DNA of 64,000 nt from Brachynemurus nebulosus. Lineage: Eukaryota; Arthropoda; Insecta; Neuroptera; Myrmeleontidae. The position numbers were made by a program, and so were the translations under genes. The notes under the pieces were generated by a model. That model was not told the DNA's origin and did no database searches. It was given only the letters and a program-made list of their open reading frames with translations. The stretch is from the NCBI GenBank assembly GCA_035578155.1, contig JAPWDM010000008.1, positions 32,634,280-32,698,279 on the forward strand. Direction: 5' to 3'. This document shows positions 9,037-22,600 of the stretch, one piece after another (position 1 is the first letter of the stretch; every line of letters begins with the position of its first letter).

Positions 9037-11631
9037 TATGGAATTTTGGACGGCCCAACGCATTTTGTATATTAATATTTTGAAAAATACACTTTTTCTA
9101 GATGGAAACTCTAAACCATTACTGCATGTAACTGGTCACTCAAAATAGGCCGGTTTCGAAATATATTTTTTATAAAAAATGACACTTAAAATGTAAGATT
9201 CTCAGTCTCCTGGTATGTCTCCTCTCCAAAGTAAAACATAGCAGACTAAACAATTATATTTTCTGAATGTATAAAAAAAAATTTACACTGCAGTAGTAAT
9301 CTATAATATTGGTATTTTTTTATTGTACCTATAAATAATTTTTGAATTTTTTTATATTTTCTTTAAGAAATATTCTATTGAATTTTGTCTCCCGAACTTT
9401 GCATCATTCTCCTATCAAACCAAAACACTTAAAAAATATAAAAAAATTATATTCCGATTAAATCATCTTTTGTCATAGTAATTAACTCAAATATAATAAA
9501 TAAAATAAAGTACATGTTTTATTTAATTTGGGGTTGTATCAATTAATTCAGTTAACATTGTAAGTGAGATCGTACTCGGTCCAGTCAGTTTCTCAGTATC
9601 CTGGTCAGCATTTTCGTGAAAAATACTGTGGATATAAGAAATTTTTCAGTTGTATGAGTTGTAAATATGCTGTATTGGAATAGCGGACCTGTCTTTTTTT
9701 TATAAAACGTTATTTAGCCGATTTTTAAAGAATATTGAAGAATTCTCAGTCTCCTGGTTTCAGTCTCCTGGCAGCTCCGAAAACGGGGATTTAACTTAAA
9801 TAATGTAAATAAATTAGGTAAATGTCAGTAGAATACTGTAATAATTAATAAATGACTCCGTATATTTTTTAATAATTCCCATTTTTTTTTTGTATAATAC
9901 CTATATACTATATAATTAATATAACTACTCATACATATTATATACTACTAATATAATATATAATATGTGTTTATAATATAAAAAAGTTTAAAAATCCACG
10001 ACAAGAATGTTCTAAAAAGTTTCTAATAAAAATTCATGGAACTACATATTCCAAATTTCATTATAATTTTAAATAAGCTAATTTCTATCCGTTGCACATG
10101 ACTAATCTAGTCACGTTTTTTAAATTTTCTTATATATGCTTTGAGGTCAACTCTGATTTGGTCGAGTCAGCTTAATCAGCTTAAATTCCATGGTGAACAC
10201 CCAAAAAGTAATAAATTTTGTCATGCCATCAACTGTAGGTAAATCTCTTAAAAAAAGAATTGTTTTTGTTTATAAATAATTAATTAAATAATTAAATATT
10301 GGGTAGAGTAATTGTTGATTTCAATAGAGCAAGATTTTTCGGTGCTTGAAAAGAATTTTATTTCAACTTTGTTACTGGGACATATTTTAATCACAGTCAA
10401 TTATGTTAATTAGAATATGGTATTATAAATCTAGCAAGGAAACCATACTGACTTTTTTTTAAATTTCACTTACTTTTTCTTACGTAGGTATCCTTCTAGA
10501 GGCCCTGTCGTGAGGCTCGGTAAGTAGAGTAGTAAAATATCGTCAATATTATATATAACACTAAAAAAATCAATTCAATTCTAATTTTCAGAAATGTTTC
10601 ATAAGGCTCGTCTTAACAAAATTTCAAGGTTAAATTCATAAACACAATTTCTTAATATATTTTCTCCTATCACGATATCAAATCCATAAATCCAATTTCG
10701 GATTATTGTCGTAATAATAATATGTTCGAATACGAAAAATAACGACGGAAGACGTACATACATATATTGAATAATCGACAAAAACATAAATTTTATTTTA
10801 ATCAATACTCAAAACAAAATATAAAAAGTTTACTGCCAGTAATATCTAATAATGCTACTACGCTCAATTCTTGTGCTACGCTCACTGGATGGCATGGCGT
10901 AGTTATAGACAAGCGATAACGTAAATAAATTCTCTGTGTGACATTAATGTTTTATTATTGTAATTTACAATTTACCAGCTTTCAACATTCCACCCATCTA
11001 TCTCCTTCCTATTTATACTCTCAAACATATTCACTCTGCTCTGATGTATTTCGCAACTGTTGGGAATAAATTCTGTAATGATGAATAAATTTTATAATCG
11101 AAGGCCTGTATATGTAAGTGTTTAATTTATAATCGTGCAAGGGATAAATATTATTAGGAGATACTTTAATAAACGTGACTACCGTTTCCAAATTTTCTTT
11201 TAAAATCTCATGAGAATTTCAAAACTAATCAGAGAAATTTTTCTACAGGAGTGCCAACTGAAAAATACAGCTTTGTATTTGATTTTTGGAATGTAAATGA
11301 TGAAAACTCGAAAAACAATTGTGACTTAAGATAGCAGGATTTAGAAAAGTGTTTCAGTTATTTCAGTGATCCACAGAGATGAATTTTGGATTTGCCATCT
11401 GTGAGCTACCAGTGTCCCTACTGTCGTTTGTCTTTCTTAGTGGTATTGCAAGCCTATTTTTGATAAAAAGGAAAAGAACGATTTTAAAAATCTCTAATTC
11501 ATTCTTAGCTTCATTATTCCATCATTTTATTTACGGCTCTTAAAATGTTGAAAGATTTTATTAAGCTTTTTGGCGTCACCGGATTAAGAAGTTCTTTTTC
11601 TCCGATCATACTTTATAAAAGTAATTTAAAT
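9034..11631. other. No gene seen; recurring CTCAGTCTCCTGG phrase
   Basis: AT-rich DNA. CTCAGTCTCCTGG appears at 9201 and 9745, with close variants at 9592 and 9761 (CAGTCTCCTGG), which suggests a decayed repeat across about 9.2-9.8 kb. I could not find its borders. Confidence 0.5.
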
Positions 11632-12784
11632 GGGCGCATGTAATTTCCGCACTTTTTCAAAAATGCATCAACTGTTTGTTAATTTATGTGGTAAATTCCG
11701 CACTGGTCAGAAAATTAACATAAGTGAGTTACCGAGTGAGTTTTTTGATAATTGCCATTCTATTTATTCCTAAAATATTCATAACAAAAACGAACCCACT
11801 TTTTTAGAAATTTGGGAAATGCTAATTATGAAGGTGATTAACATTCAGCTAGCTCCTTATCATCATGAAAATTTTGGCAAAGGAAAATGCTAAAAATTCT
11901 AATCAAACAGGTGACTCATTTTTAATTAACTGTTTTCATTTCATAAGAATTTGGGCAAATTTAACCAAACCTTAACTAACCTCACCACCTAGTTTTATAT
12001 CAAAGTCTAACTATATTATCAAAACTAAACTAACCTAACCTAAACTAACTTCATCACCTAGTTTTTATATCAAAGTCGAAGTATATTGTTAAAATTAAAC
12101 TAAACTAACCTAACGTTAACTAACCTCCCCACCTAATTTTATATCAAAATCGAAGTATATTATCAAAACTAACTAAACTAACCTAACCTAAACTAACCTC
12201 ACCATTTAGTATTTATATCAAAGTCGAAATATATTGTCAAAACTAAACTAAACTAAACCAACCTAACCTTAACTAACCTTACCATCTAGTTTTATATCAA
12301 AGTCGAAAGATATTGTGAAAATTAATTAAACTAACTTAACCTATCATCAAAAAATATTCGATAATTTAATATTGTGTTTGGTACTAATAAGCAGCATTTT
12401 TAAAGAACTTTCCAATGATGTACTATAAGTGGGGTCTTACAATTTAAAAAAAAATAGGATTGGAATGACTGAAGTCTAAGCGGTTGGTTGCAAAAGTTTC
12501 CCATGCCGGTCATAATGGTTCCCCCTTCATGTTCTAGAAACTGTTTTAACAGATTTTAATTACCTATTACCGTTCCAAAGATACAAGGCCTGGTCTGTTT
12601 TTAAATTGACACCTTGTTTATGTATTATACACACCAGTTAAATATAATTTTATTTAAAAATAATTAGGTAGTTTTATTTCCAATTATTTAGTGCGGAAAA
12701 TACACACAGGATCATGATAATTTCAAAAGATGAGTGCGGAATTTACCTGCAATCTTTTGTTCGGTGCGGAAATTACTACCGCCC
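11632..12784. mobile_element. TIR element with perfect 8-bp TSD, superfamily open
   Basis: 1,153 bp flanked by ATTTAAAT on both sides (11624-11631 and 12785-12792). TIRs begin GGGCGCATGTAATTTCCGCA on the left and GGGCGGTAGTAATTTCCGCA read from the right. The motif ATTCCGCACT repeats subterminally on both sides (for example about 11696 and 12735). The length of the TSD suggests a hAT, Merlin or Mutator-like group, but the ends are not CAG. No transposase coding remains. The middle is a minisatellite. Confidence 0.8.
11966..12345. repeat. Minisatellite, unit 69-80 bp, 5 copies, CCTAA-rich, inside the 11.6-12.8 kb element
   Basis: Each unit reads roughly ACCTAGTTTTATATCAAAGT, then CGAAGTATATTGTC, then several AAACTAACCTAACC blocks. 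The CCTAG (or equivalent) anchor falls near 11988, 12057, 12132, 12205 and 12285. It resembles the arthropod telomere motif only within each unit and is not a telomere. Confidence 0.85.
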
Positions 12785-15700
12785 ATTTAAATTAGGGCAA
12801 TTGTTTGAATTAAAGTGACTTTGGGAGTTTCTCTTTTGTTATCAAAATGACGAAACTTGTTTTATAAAAATATAAATGTTTCAACAGGGGCATCCTTTTG
12901 CTAGTCGAATTTTTGTCTAGCAGTCTAATTTTGGTAAAAATGAAAAGAACAATTTCAAAAACCTATATTTCTCTCCCAGTTTCATCATTCTATATTTTAT
13001 TTACGGTTTTTAAGGCACTGAAAAGTTTTAGTAAACTCAGTGACGTCATTATGTACAAAAATTTCTTTTTTCTCGAATCAAGCTTTATGAAATTGATTTT
13101 AGTCATGGTGATTGAATTATAGTACTTTCGATGTGACCTTTTCATTTTTGGTGTCAAAATGACGGAATTACTTTTAGAAATATAACTGATTCACTAGAAG
13201 TCCTTTTTCTAGTATTTGCTTTCTACCTAGGCCAACGATCCGATAACTGACTAATTTTCAAGAGATCTTTAGTTTATTTCCCAGCCGGTCTTTATTTTTA
13301 ATTAATTTTTTTTTAAATTACTAAAAGTAGATAGTTTTGGAGAGTTCGAGACGCTCCTACCCTCCTCCCGGTTTTTTGAGCGACCTCGGGAGGAGGTAGG
13401 ACGATCGGGGAGGTTCTAGAAGCCTTCGGCGGTGGTTGGTGTAATGTGAATGAAAATTTTTTCTAACCTAACGTAACCCAACGGAACTTGATCTAACCTA
13501 ACCTAACCTAACAAATTTTTTCTGACCTAACCGAACATAAGAATTCAAAATTTCCCTAATAGATGGCGCAGCCACCTTCGAGCCCTGTAAATTCCAAGTT
13601 TTACTAATAGATGACGCCGAACACTAGCAAACTCTGTGCATAAATTTGAAAATTAGATGAACATTTTGACGAGTACTGTAAGGATTCCATTTTTCACTGC
13701 ACAGCAGGCAGAGTAGGACAAAGAATTCGTTTAAAGATGGCACAAAAAAGGCACAAAATATCCAGGAGAACACAATTTCATTCCACGTTGGGATGTTTGT
13801 CTGTTTCACTACAATTCTCTTCAATTTCATCATACCTTATTATATATATTTTTGTTAAAAAGTTTTTAGTTGCACACACATACATACATAGACACCGGGA
13901 AAAAAAAACTCATACCGTTATAGTTACCGTTATAGTACGCTGAGAGCAAAGAACAACTCAATTGGATGAATTTAAGTTGAATGAGTGACAAGAATAACTG
14001 TACGTCTGATATGAAATCCAATTTATTAAAACAGTGTTCTACTCTAGCTTCTGTGCTGGACACTGTGCTGGAAACTTTGTTACGATGTTGGCTACACACG
14101 AGGTGTGTCCTTCGCCTGGATCTGTAGATGATTTGGATGTGTTAATTGCCCACCAATATCATGTACTGGTAATGATAGTAAACGGAAACTTTATCATTGG
14201 GTAACGGTACAATATAGCAGAGAAACAAGTACAAAAAATAAGAAAGGCACGACTCTTACTACGGTTGCTGGCGCTACTTTCAGCAGGCAATATTGCATCG
14301 TGTGACGTAAATATTAGACTGTTGTGGTCCTCTGAAATTTGATGCCACACGTTAAACATGACACTTTAAACAAGTATCCGGTTGTTTCATATTTCGTATG
14401 AACCTTCAGTAGAATTTTCTGTATGGTACGAACCTTGAAAAAGTCAAAAATTTTTTTTTATTATTATTTTAAAAGTGGTTAAAAAAATAGATTTTTTCTC
14501 AAACAATATTTTACATTTCCACATTTTATAAATTATTTTTCTCTCTATGGTATGATTTTTGTTTCAAATTTAGAAAATTGGTCCAATCATGTCAATTTTT
14601 CTTTCTTGTTTTTCAAAAATTTGTACATTCTCAAAACATGAATAAACAAACGACCGTCTTCAAAACGGCCGAAGTTTACGTTTCTGGACTCGAATCATGA
14701 CTTAATGCATATTTGGAACTATACACCACTTCTTTTGCTTGTATCTCCAGCCAAGTTCCTTGAGGAATCATGTTAATATTGACCTGAAATACCACATTTC
14801 ATTTTGATTTTTCCTCACCTGCGCTTGTCGCAAGTAGATCATTTTGATTTTCCCTCACTTGCGTCTCTCGAAAGTAGAATTATCCTTACACTTCCCTCAC
14901 TGGGAGAAAAAAAGTACAAATAAAAGAAGCCCCACCAAATACCAAAACTACTTACACTATCCATAGTGTGCCAGTTAACTAGCAAGCGCAAAATATTAAA
15001 TGTTCTCAATGCTAACTCCATACGTATGCTTCCTTGTTTGGCTAGATGCTCGAAGAAACCTATTTACTATTCAGATCACATATTTAGGGTTTTGTTAATG
15101 TATTTACTACTAGCAATGTGTTTTGTATATTAGTAGCGAGTGATGATGTTTCGTTTTTCTTTTTTTTTTTGCTCTGATATTGCGCAAAACCGACAAACAT
15201 ATCACAAGAGCATACAGTACAGACACATACACAGACACACATTCTTGTAGAAAGATGTATGGAGTAGTAGTTGCGCTGATACCTGTGCTATCGGTACGGT
15301 ACATAGATTTTAATCTTGGGAGAAAAAGTTTAATCTGGCAGTTAAGAATGATGGTTGATATAAAAAGAGTGTACGTTTAGATAGAAAATAAAATCGTAGA
15401 TTAAGTTAGGACTGATAGGGAAAAATACGAACTTTAACTCGATGGTTTTGTATTTGGTGTTTTGATTTATGAAGTTTGTATTATTTGTGTATGGAAATTC
15501 GAGTTTTATAAATAGTTTAAAACATGTCTTACAAGGAGTCTTATTCATAACAAATGAACGTTGATCACAGTACGCGCCAAAAGTAAACTGCTCTAAAAAG
15601 TAAAGTCAAATAGTAAGGATTTTGGTTCTTTCCTTAGTAAATGTGGATTTTGTGAGGAAAAAGTCCCTCCCGAGTTTTCTTGGCAAAGAAGAAGAGAACG

Positions 15701-16860
15701 TAGGAAGATGGACCATACATTTGGTTCGAAATAGCTTCTCTGTTGCCGTAAATCAGCTGACTACCAATTTAAAATTTGAAACTACGCCCAGATTGGAGCC
15801 TGTGAGACTGGCTCGGCAATTTTAGAGACGGTAATCCCTCCATTCCCCATAAGAAAAGGAAACTATAAATGAAAATTTTGAATCGTTTACTTCTTAATTT
15901 TTAGTAATTATTATTCTTTGTCTTTCAAAGAAGCTCACCACTTTCGGTTACTTTGTCAATTATGTCGCCGCAATCTGAGTTCAGAATCAGATCTTTTTCT
16001 ACTGCCGTTACAAGAGGACAGGATGCTCTCCATGTGATTTTTGATAATCTTCAGGGTAGAAAAGGATCTTTCACAAGCAACTTAATGCTAGTCCAATTAA
16101 ATTGTAAGCATTGGTCCGTAGGTTATGCAAATTTCCGAAACAGCAATTGACGTTTTGACCGGACGGCTACTGGTGCTTCTACCTTACCTATTAATACAAA
16201 ATCAAATTCCTACCTTTTAGAATTACACCAGTGTTTTGAAGCAGACCAGAAGAAAAAATAAATTTTTGAAAACAAATACAAATAATTTAATTTATCAAAA
16301 AACAAAAAATAAATAAAATAAAAGTAAATGTAATTTAAAACGCACGGATATTTCTCAGTTTTATTCTACGTCTAGTAGAAAATGTAAAAATAAATAAATA
16401 CATCTATGTATACGTATAAATACTAACTATATATACAATAACAACTAAACAGTAGTTACTATTACTGTTCTGGTACTGGATATTACTGGGAACGTTCCAG
16501 ATTAGGTACCTACCTACATTGGTGCGCTTAATCGTAATTTGTCTAGATGTATTTTTTAATAGGAATAGTCGCTACAAGCTACATCTTCGTACATACATGT
16601 AATACATATACAGAGTGTCCCAAAAAGTCAATGGACTTTCTTGGAAGGATGATAGATCAGCTCACGCCTCACCGGAATATCCAAATATAATTTTAGTAAA
16701 ATATTGTTATACTTTTCGAGACATTGGCTTCGGGAATTTTCGTGTACTGCAACTACAAAACTTGATACACTGAAATTAAAATTTTTGTTACGCAACCCTG
16801 AATAGACTGTAGATCACAGTTCAAAATAAGAGCAACGGGACTTCTTTGGTGATTTATGAG
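12785..16860. other. No gene seen; small hairpin, CCTAA-rich patch, 40-bp duplication
   Basis: Mostly AT-rich DNA. A GC-rich hairpin lies near 13355-13405 (CCTACCCTCCTCCCGG facing CGGGAGGAGGTAGG). A degenerate CCTAA run is at 13463-13550. A two-copy tandem duplication is at 14800-14880 (CATTTTGATTTTYCCTCAC). No frame here shows conserved features. Confidence 0.55.
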
Positions 16861-16924
16861 TAAATCTATTTTTCGAGTGTTAAACGTAAAGTAAATACAA
16901 AGGAATAATAGTTCAAAAACCTTT

Positions 16925-17205
16925 TTTTATGTGATTTTTTCTCCTCTCTCCAATGGTGCAAAAAATGTTGTAAAACGAATTTTTTCACTAAAAGTGCCCA
17001 AAAAATCATGTCCTGGGCATCAGATGTGTCTAGCCAGAAAACACATCCAAACTTTTTGGGCTTCCAATGTTTCCACCAAATTTCATAAAAATAGAATATT
17101 TTGCTCAAGAATTATCGTGCCGAGCCTCGGGTTCAAGTCGCGTTATGACACTATGACAGTGAGCGTAAGAGCTGAATTTCCAGCAGCTGTCAAAACTTTG
17201 TGAAT
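16925..17205 (-). repeat. Interspersed repeat family R1, minus-strand copy
   Basis: Contains the reverse complement of the block shared with the copies at about 29.8, 41.8 and 43.15 kb: the GCTGAATT / GTCATGACGCGACTCGA / GGGACTAAG order and the ATCGGATG..CAGCC block. GGGTTCAAGTCGCG near 17128 resembles a pol III B box, so a tRNA-derived SINE is possible, but no convincing A box is seen. Confidence 0.55.
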
Positions 17206-17268
17206 AGCATGAAGGCTAATATCAAAATTTTCATCTGATTTGTTTCCACAACCATTTACAGTAGGTAC

Positions 17269-17435
17269 CATAGGCGGATCAAGGGGGGGCCACTGTGGGG
17301 GCTGCAGCCCCCCCCCCTTGACGTAAAATAGGTAACTTTTTTTAGTTAAACACGCAATTCAGAACACACAATTACCCAAAATTCCTCCTGGGATTAGTGA
17401 CAGCCCCCCGTTTCAACTGGCTGGATCCGCCCTTG
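17269..17435. mobile_element. hAT-type MITE, 167 bp
   Basis: Perfect 8-bp TSD GTAGGTAC at 17261-17268 and 17436-17443. TIRs are CATAGGCGGATCAAG on the left and CAAGGGCGGATCCAG read from the right. A long C/G tract lies inside. No coding potential. Confidence 0.85.
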
Positions 17436-18099
17436 GTAGGTACAATAAAAATAGTATATTATTTAGCGGTGACCGTAAGTGTTATTTTTGTGGCCTCGGA
17501 TGTAGTTCGAGAATCCGAGATTGAAAGCCGAAGAATCTTATGAATCCATTGCCACAAAAATGGACTTTCGGGCCGAATATGAATAAGTTATTTTGTCAAC
17601 CGAAAAAAATGATGAATGGATTGAAAAAAATTTATAAAAAGTAATAAAATTCATCATACTGGCGTCTATAAAATACCATTTCTATAGAAAAATCTGCTTA
17701 GTAGTTGACGCTAAACGTTTACATACGTTCCTAGGAAGATAAGTAAACTTTTATGACTTTTTGTTTTCTGTAACTAAGGTATTTAATCAAACATAATGGT
17801 AAATGTTGCTTCCGCGACAAGTTGCTCCGGCTGTGTAAAAGCCAGCTTACGATTCATGAGGCTGACAAAATTATAATTTAATGTCTTATATTTTACGGTG
17901 AAATCTATATAAAAATCTCCTTCTTGACGAATTTTTTGATTCATCTACAATGATTGCAAATATTTTTCGAACATCCTGTTAATATCTAGGTGGAGTATAG
18001 TATCCATGTTTCTACACTTAAGTACTTTACTATAATAGTATAATACAACCTCTCAGAATTCAACACATATACAAAAAAATACTTATATAGAAATAAATA

Positions 18100-18668
18100 C
18101 AGTGTAAACTCTATATAGCGAACTTCTATATAACGAAAAACTCCTTAAAACGTAGAAATTGCTAAGGTTTGTTTGGTTTACATTATCATCCGTATATTGA
18201 AACACTCTTTATAACGTAACAGCCACTCTCAATAGCGAAAAATACGTCATTATTTAAACCAAAAAAAAAATTATTTCACTGACTTTCAAACACAATAGTG
18301 ATACAGAGTCGTAAATATTTCGTACGCACAAAGGCATTCTTAGAAATCCGTTTATTTGTTTGTTGTAATTGCCTAGCACATGTTTTTGCCTACTGTACTT
18401 CCGTACTATTGTCTTATTGCTGTCTTTACGTTATCATATTCTTAGTTGCTTTCAAACATTTTAACTGTAAACATGGTGAGTAAAAGAAAGAGTTTGTGTA
18501 TTGACGAAAAGTGTCATTTAATTCAGTCAAAATTAAAACCACTTACTAAATTCGTAAATTGTATTCGTAAAATTATATTGTTTTCTTTTACTCTCCATAT
18601 AACGAAAACTCTTTATATCGTAATAAAATACCCGGTCCCTTCAATTTCGTTATATGGAGTTTACACTG
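18100..18668 (+). mobile_element. Deleted pogo/Tigger-like element with TA target site
   Basis: 569 bp flanked by TA (18098-18099, 18669-18670). The TIRs start CAGTGTAAACTCTATATAGC and CAGTGTAAACTCCATATAAC. TATAACGAAAACTC-like motifs repeat several times subterminally on both sides. The interior keeps the start of a transposase-like frame (see 18473). A nonautonomous internal-deletion derivative. Confidence 0.8.
18473..18540 (+). pseudogene. Remnant N-terminus of a pogo/Tigger-like transposase
   Basis: The ATG at 18473 opens MVSKRKSLCIDEKCHLIQ. The pattern of Lys-Arg-Lys, then Ser/Leu, then (D/E)-E/Q-K, then hydrophobic-Ile resembles the first helix of the psq/CENP-B-type DNA-binding domain of Tigger-like transposases. 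Similarity fades after about 20 residues and the frame then enters the right terminal repeats. Assignment rests on pattern recognition over a short stretch plus the TA-flanked context. Confidence 0.5.
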
Positions 18669-19015
18669 TATGTAGATATAAATATATGTATCTAGCTACA
18701 GTATGTGAATACTTTTGTAGTAGTACATTATTTATTTCTTTTAAACTTAAATTTGACCTACATTTTGTTTTTGTTGCAAAACATGTTTTATATAATGCAA
18801 TTAACAGTGACGTATCGTTGAATAAAAATGTGAGTAGGCATTGAAAAAATGAATAAAAACGGGAACTAATGAATATTTGTTGTTTATGAAATACATTCAA
18901 TTAACAAACGATATACTTAATAAATGATATTGTATCACAGTATTCAGAATATAATTGAGAAACAGAAATAAAAGTTTGTTTCAAATTTGTTAGCAAAATA
19001 TAATTTTTTTAATAA

Positions 19016-19060
19016 TAGGGGAGAAGCGAATTTGTTCTAACAAGCGGCTAATTGTAACTG
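19016..19060. repeat. Solitary TAGGGGAG-type element end
   Basis: TAGGGGAGAAGCGAATTTG followed by CTAACAAGCGG and AATTGTAACTG. It is like the start of the elements at 23422 and 60511, but no partner end was found here. Confidence 0.4.
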
Positions 19061-19317
19061 TGTAGATAAAGCTAGATATAAACATGATAAAATCACTGTA
19101 TACTGTGAAATTCATCCAGGCCTGACGAGACGAGAAACCTCTGGGGCCCCGAGACCCGAGTCTCACTAGCGGCTCAACCCAGCCCATCACGTGATTTTTT
19201 ACTTACTTTTGAGTCTCAGTGGAAAATTTAAGGTACCTGCAGGTAATTTACCTGCAGCTTGATAATCTATTTGATTTTTTTTTCGAATGAAAACTGCGGC
19301 TACAATCGTGTGTACCG

Positions 19318-19530
19318 ATTTCCGCCCTTTTTTAAAGACACTTTTTTCAAAAAATAATAATAATTATAAAAAATAAATAAAAATGAACAAAAAAGATATT
19401 TTTGTATTGTTAAATAGTGATATTAATCGTAAAAAAAAATTAATCCACATTCCCCTATCTTATCCATCCGAAAGAAATCGCGAAAATGTACTATTTTTCG
19501 GCCAGTCACACTGTAATGGTACCTTAATGT
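19318..19530 (-). repeat. Interspersed repeat family R2, inverted relative to the 29.2-kb copy
   Basis: About 210 bp. Read in reverse, it follows the same order as 29185-29385: GGTACCAT..ACAGTGTGAC, CGAAAAATAGTA, TTTCGGATGGATA, a poly(T)/A tract with ATTAATTTTTTATAATAATT, and AAAGTGTCTTTAAAAAAGGGC. Confidence 0.75.
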
Positions 19531-19617
19531 TTAGCGGTCCAGGATAATTTGTCCCTGGGGCGACTCTAATTTCAGTCTTTCCGGTAGTGACACAAAGTTT
19601 TTGGCAATCGATCTAAT

Positions 19618-19689
19618 GGTCTTCAGTAAAAATGTTTTATTATAAAATATTCTGGTCTTCAGTAAAAATGTTTTATTACAAAATATTCT
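19618..19689. repeat. 36-bp tandem duplication
   Basis: GGTCTTCAGTAAAAATGTTT at 19618 and 19654, nearly identical through the next 16 bp. Confidence 0.85.
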
Positions 19690-22600
19690 TACTGGATAGG
19701 TATTTTTTTTTTTAATTTATCCTGGCTGCTGACGTAATAACTCCTATTTGAAGAACTTACTGAGATACTAGTAATTATTTTATCCAATACCCATTAAACA
19801 TTTGCACTCAGAAAGAAATTAAAGTTTTGATTTTACCGGTTCTAGGTTGCCGAAATCTTCTGTATCGAAAACTTGATCAACTAAACTAAGCGATACCTTC
19901 CAATAACAAATTGTGGGACCGTCACAGCTCAAATTAAAAATGTAACAAAACAGACATAACTCATCAGCCTCTTAGTTGAGTTAGTGCTTTGTAGCAAATT
20001 TTTTTCTGTTATTTGCTCAGTTCTTTTTTTTTTATTCCAGTTCAACTTAACATTACTTCGAGTTTTTTTTTTAATTTTATTTTTTTTTTCTAAATGGATT
20101 TTTGTTATAACGATGTCTCGTGACTGGAATCCTTTTATATAATTTCCACTCGCTACTATTTATACATGTATGGATACTTATTATATTTCCTGAGAAGGAT
20201 AATTGTGCCTTTGAAAATTAGAAACGCAGTAGGGATTATTATTTTGCAAAAATATTCGCATTTGAATAATGACATTAAAAAATGTGTTAGTTTTCAGGAT
20301 GTTTTATTGATTTTAGAAGTGTTCTATCAAATAAACTACATAATCTAAGCCTATGTCAGGCGGTGTAGGAGAATCTTTTTTAAGAATTGTTACCCCCTCA
20401 ATACTATCTGTTTTATATTACGAAGGGATCAACTGATACACTGTTTTGACAACTAATGCACCAATAAATAAATAACTGTGGCGTACTCCCTCTCTAGGCA
20501 AATAGATGTGAAGGTTCAATAGCAACTACAGGTTTGTTGCACACTACATAACCCACAGAGTACCAGCGGCGACATTGCTCTCTCTATACTACTGAAACCA
20601 GTGTAACCAAAAAAGGATAGAAAATATGTTATATATATGCACTGGGTTTACTTTGTATTTGTGTGATCTGTCTTGTGTGTGTGAATGATCTACGGTGTCT
20701 TGCGTGGTGTCGCATACGCATATATAATACTACATACGCATGTATGTGGATTCGTGTGGGGGTTCTAACAATGCCAGTGACAATCAAAACGTTATCAAAA
20801 CAATTGACCTAAGCTCATCCAATGCTACCGAGAGATTGACTACTAAGTAGCCTAACTTGCTCAGAACTACACACTGCAGATTACACGATAGAAACAGTAG
20901 TGCCGGTTCTGTATTCTGTGACATAACCGCTCCGGTATTGATGGTAATCAGAGAGCGAGCTATGTGTGGTGTTGTATTTAGTTCGGTTTTAATATGACGT
21001 TTTACAGTGTCAGTGATCGTGAACCGATTTTCTCAAAATAAAAAATATTAAATTTAAAATCAAGAGGCGCAACTGCGGGAAAAATAGCATGGAAACAAAA
21101 ATTTTGATTTTTCATTTATTTGATTCGTCTATGTATTGATATTTTTTATATTTTATATTTTGCGGGTTGTCGTTTATCTATTTAAAACTTGTATTGTTTC
21201 CATATATAAAATACTATTTACAGCAAAATTTGTTTGTAAATTTCCCAATTATGAGCTCCTCCTTTCAAGGTTTACAACTTTGTTAAAGAGTCACAAGTTC
21301 GTTCGAGTTTTATTATCTGGGTTGACATTTCATTACCAAAATGCACAGCCGAGAGTGTAAAACAGCTTCTTTTCTATTTTGTTAAAAAATCTACATTTTT
21401 AGCTGTAATCCCAAAGTTTTTTTTTTTTATTTTAAGTCTATACGCAATGTAGAGGCACAATTATCCTGGTCAAATTTATACATGTCTTACAAATGTATAC
21501 TTTAATATTATTCCGTGGCTGCTGCAGTCCATTTCTGTTTAATAAATATTTTTTTTTAATTAAAAAAGAGGAGAAATATTTCTATAATGAAAGTAGTATA
21601 ATAATGACAAAATAAATATTGAATCAGTAGCGTGTTAAAAATATGTTAACATTTCAACACGATGGACCGTCGTGTGTTAGTTAACGTGTAAATGTTTAAC
21701 ATTCATTCGTACGGCTGCGTTTACACTGCATGGTGTAAATATATGTACTGTGTGAATATAAATTTTTTCACAGCAGGGATGTGTACATACAAGGTCAGCC
21801 ATGAAACAATTATACCGACATTATCTTGAAAATTATCACCCTTTGAAAGAAACGTACTGTTATTAGGAAAACAGCAAAAAATTGTCAAGTTCTAACACAG
21901 GGAAAAAAATAAATGTCATTAAAAAAAATTAAGGGAACGTCAAAAAATGGTTACTTTTTTTCCAAAAGACGGAATCTTAGTTAAAAATAGTTTGACAATT
22001 GATTTAAAAAAAGCATTTTGAAACTTGAAGTGTCTATTTTTGATGTTCGAATTTAAGAATTTTGCTTTGCAAAAATTTTACAGAATAAACTCTTAAAACA
22101 TATTAATAATTTTTTCTTGTCATATTAAAGTTGTGTACGAAATATTGAAACTTACTGCATCATACTTTTTAAGTCGAATTTTTAGTTCAACTTCTAGTTT
22201 TTAAGAAAATAAAAAAAATTTACGATCATGATATTTGTGGTTAAACGGTACTTTCAGTTTTAATTGCTGATATCTTCGAAAATAATGGTATTACAACAAT
22301 CGAGAGCAGTGTTTTGAAGAGCTCAAACTGTTCTCCTTAAAGTAAAAGAATATTTGCTGAGAACAAAAATTCCTACTTTTACAAAATGATACAAAATGAC
22401 CAAATGATAAACTGTCTTGACAACTAATACACCAATACACAAGGGGTCAAACTAGAATGTCAACGAAACTGTGCCCACTGTAATGAATGGGTGACGTAAC
22501 ACAGCACACATACTATCAAAACACACGATGTATTATGGACACAAATATACCAATGTGTTAGTAATATATTTTGATGATAATATATGCAGTTCGCATACAT

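Noticed and set aside
8813..9148. Open frames of alternating Tyr-Ile on both strands
   Set aside because: Produced entirely by the (AT)n microsatellite; the same happens at 39.9-40.2 kb.
11966..12345. Possible telomere or subtelomere from CCTAA motifs
   Set aside because: The motif is only part of a 69-80 bp unit inside a transposon with its own TSD, not a perfect (TTAGG)n array.
18990..19190. Short minus-strand frame in a GC-rich patch (about 19100-19190)
   Set aside because: No conserved domain or homologous segment seen; the GC-rich patch may be a repeat fragment but no pol III boxes could be aligned.
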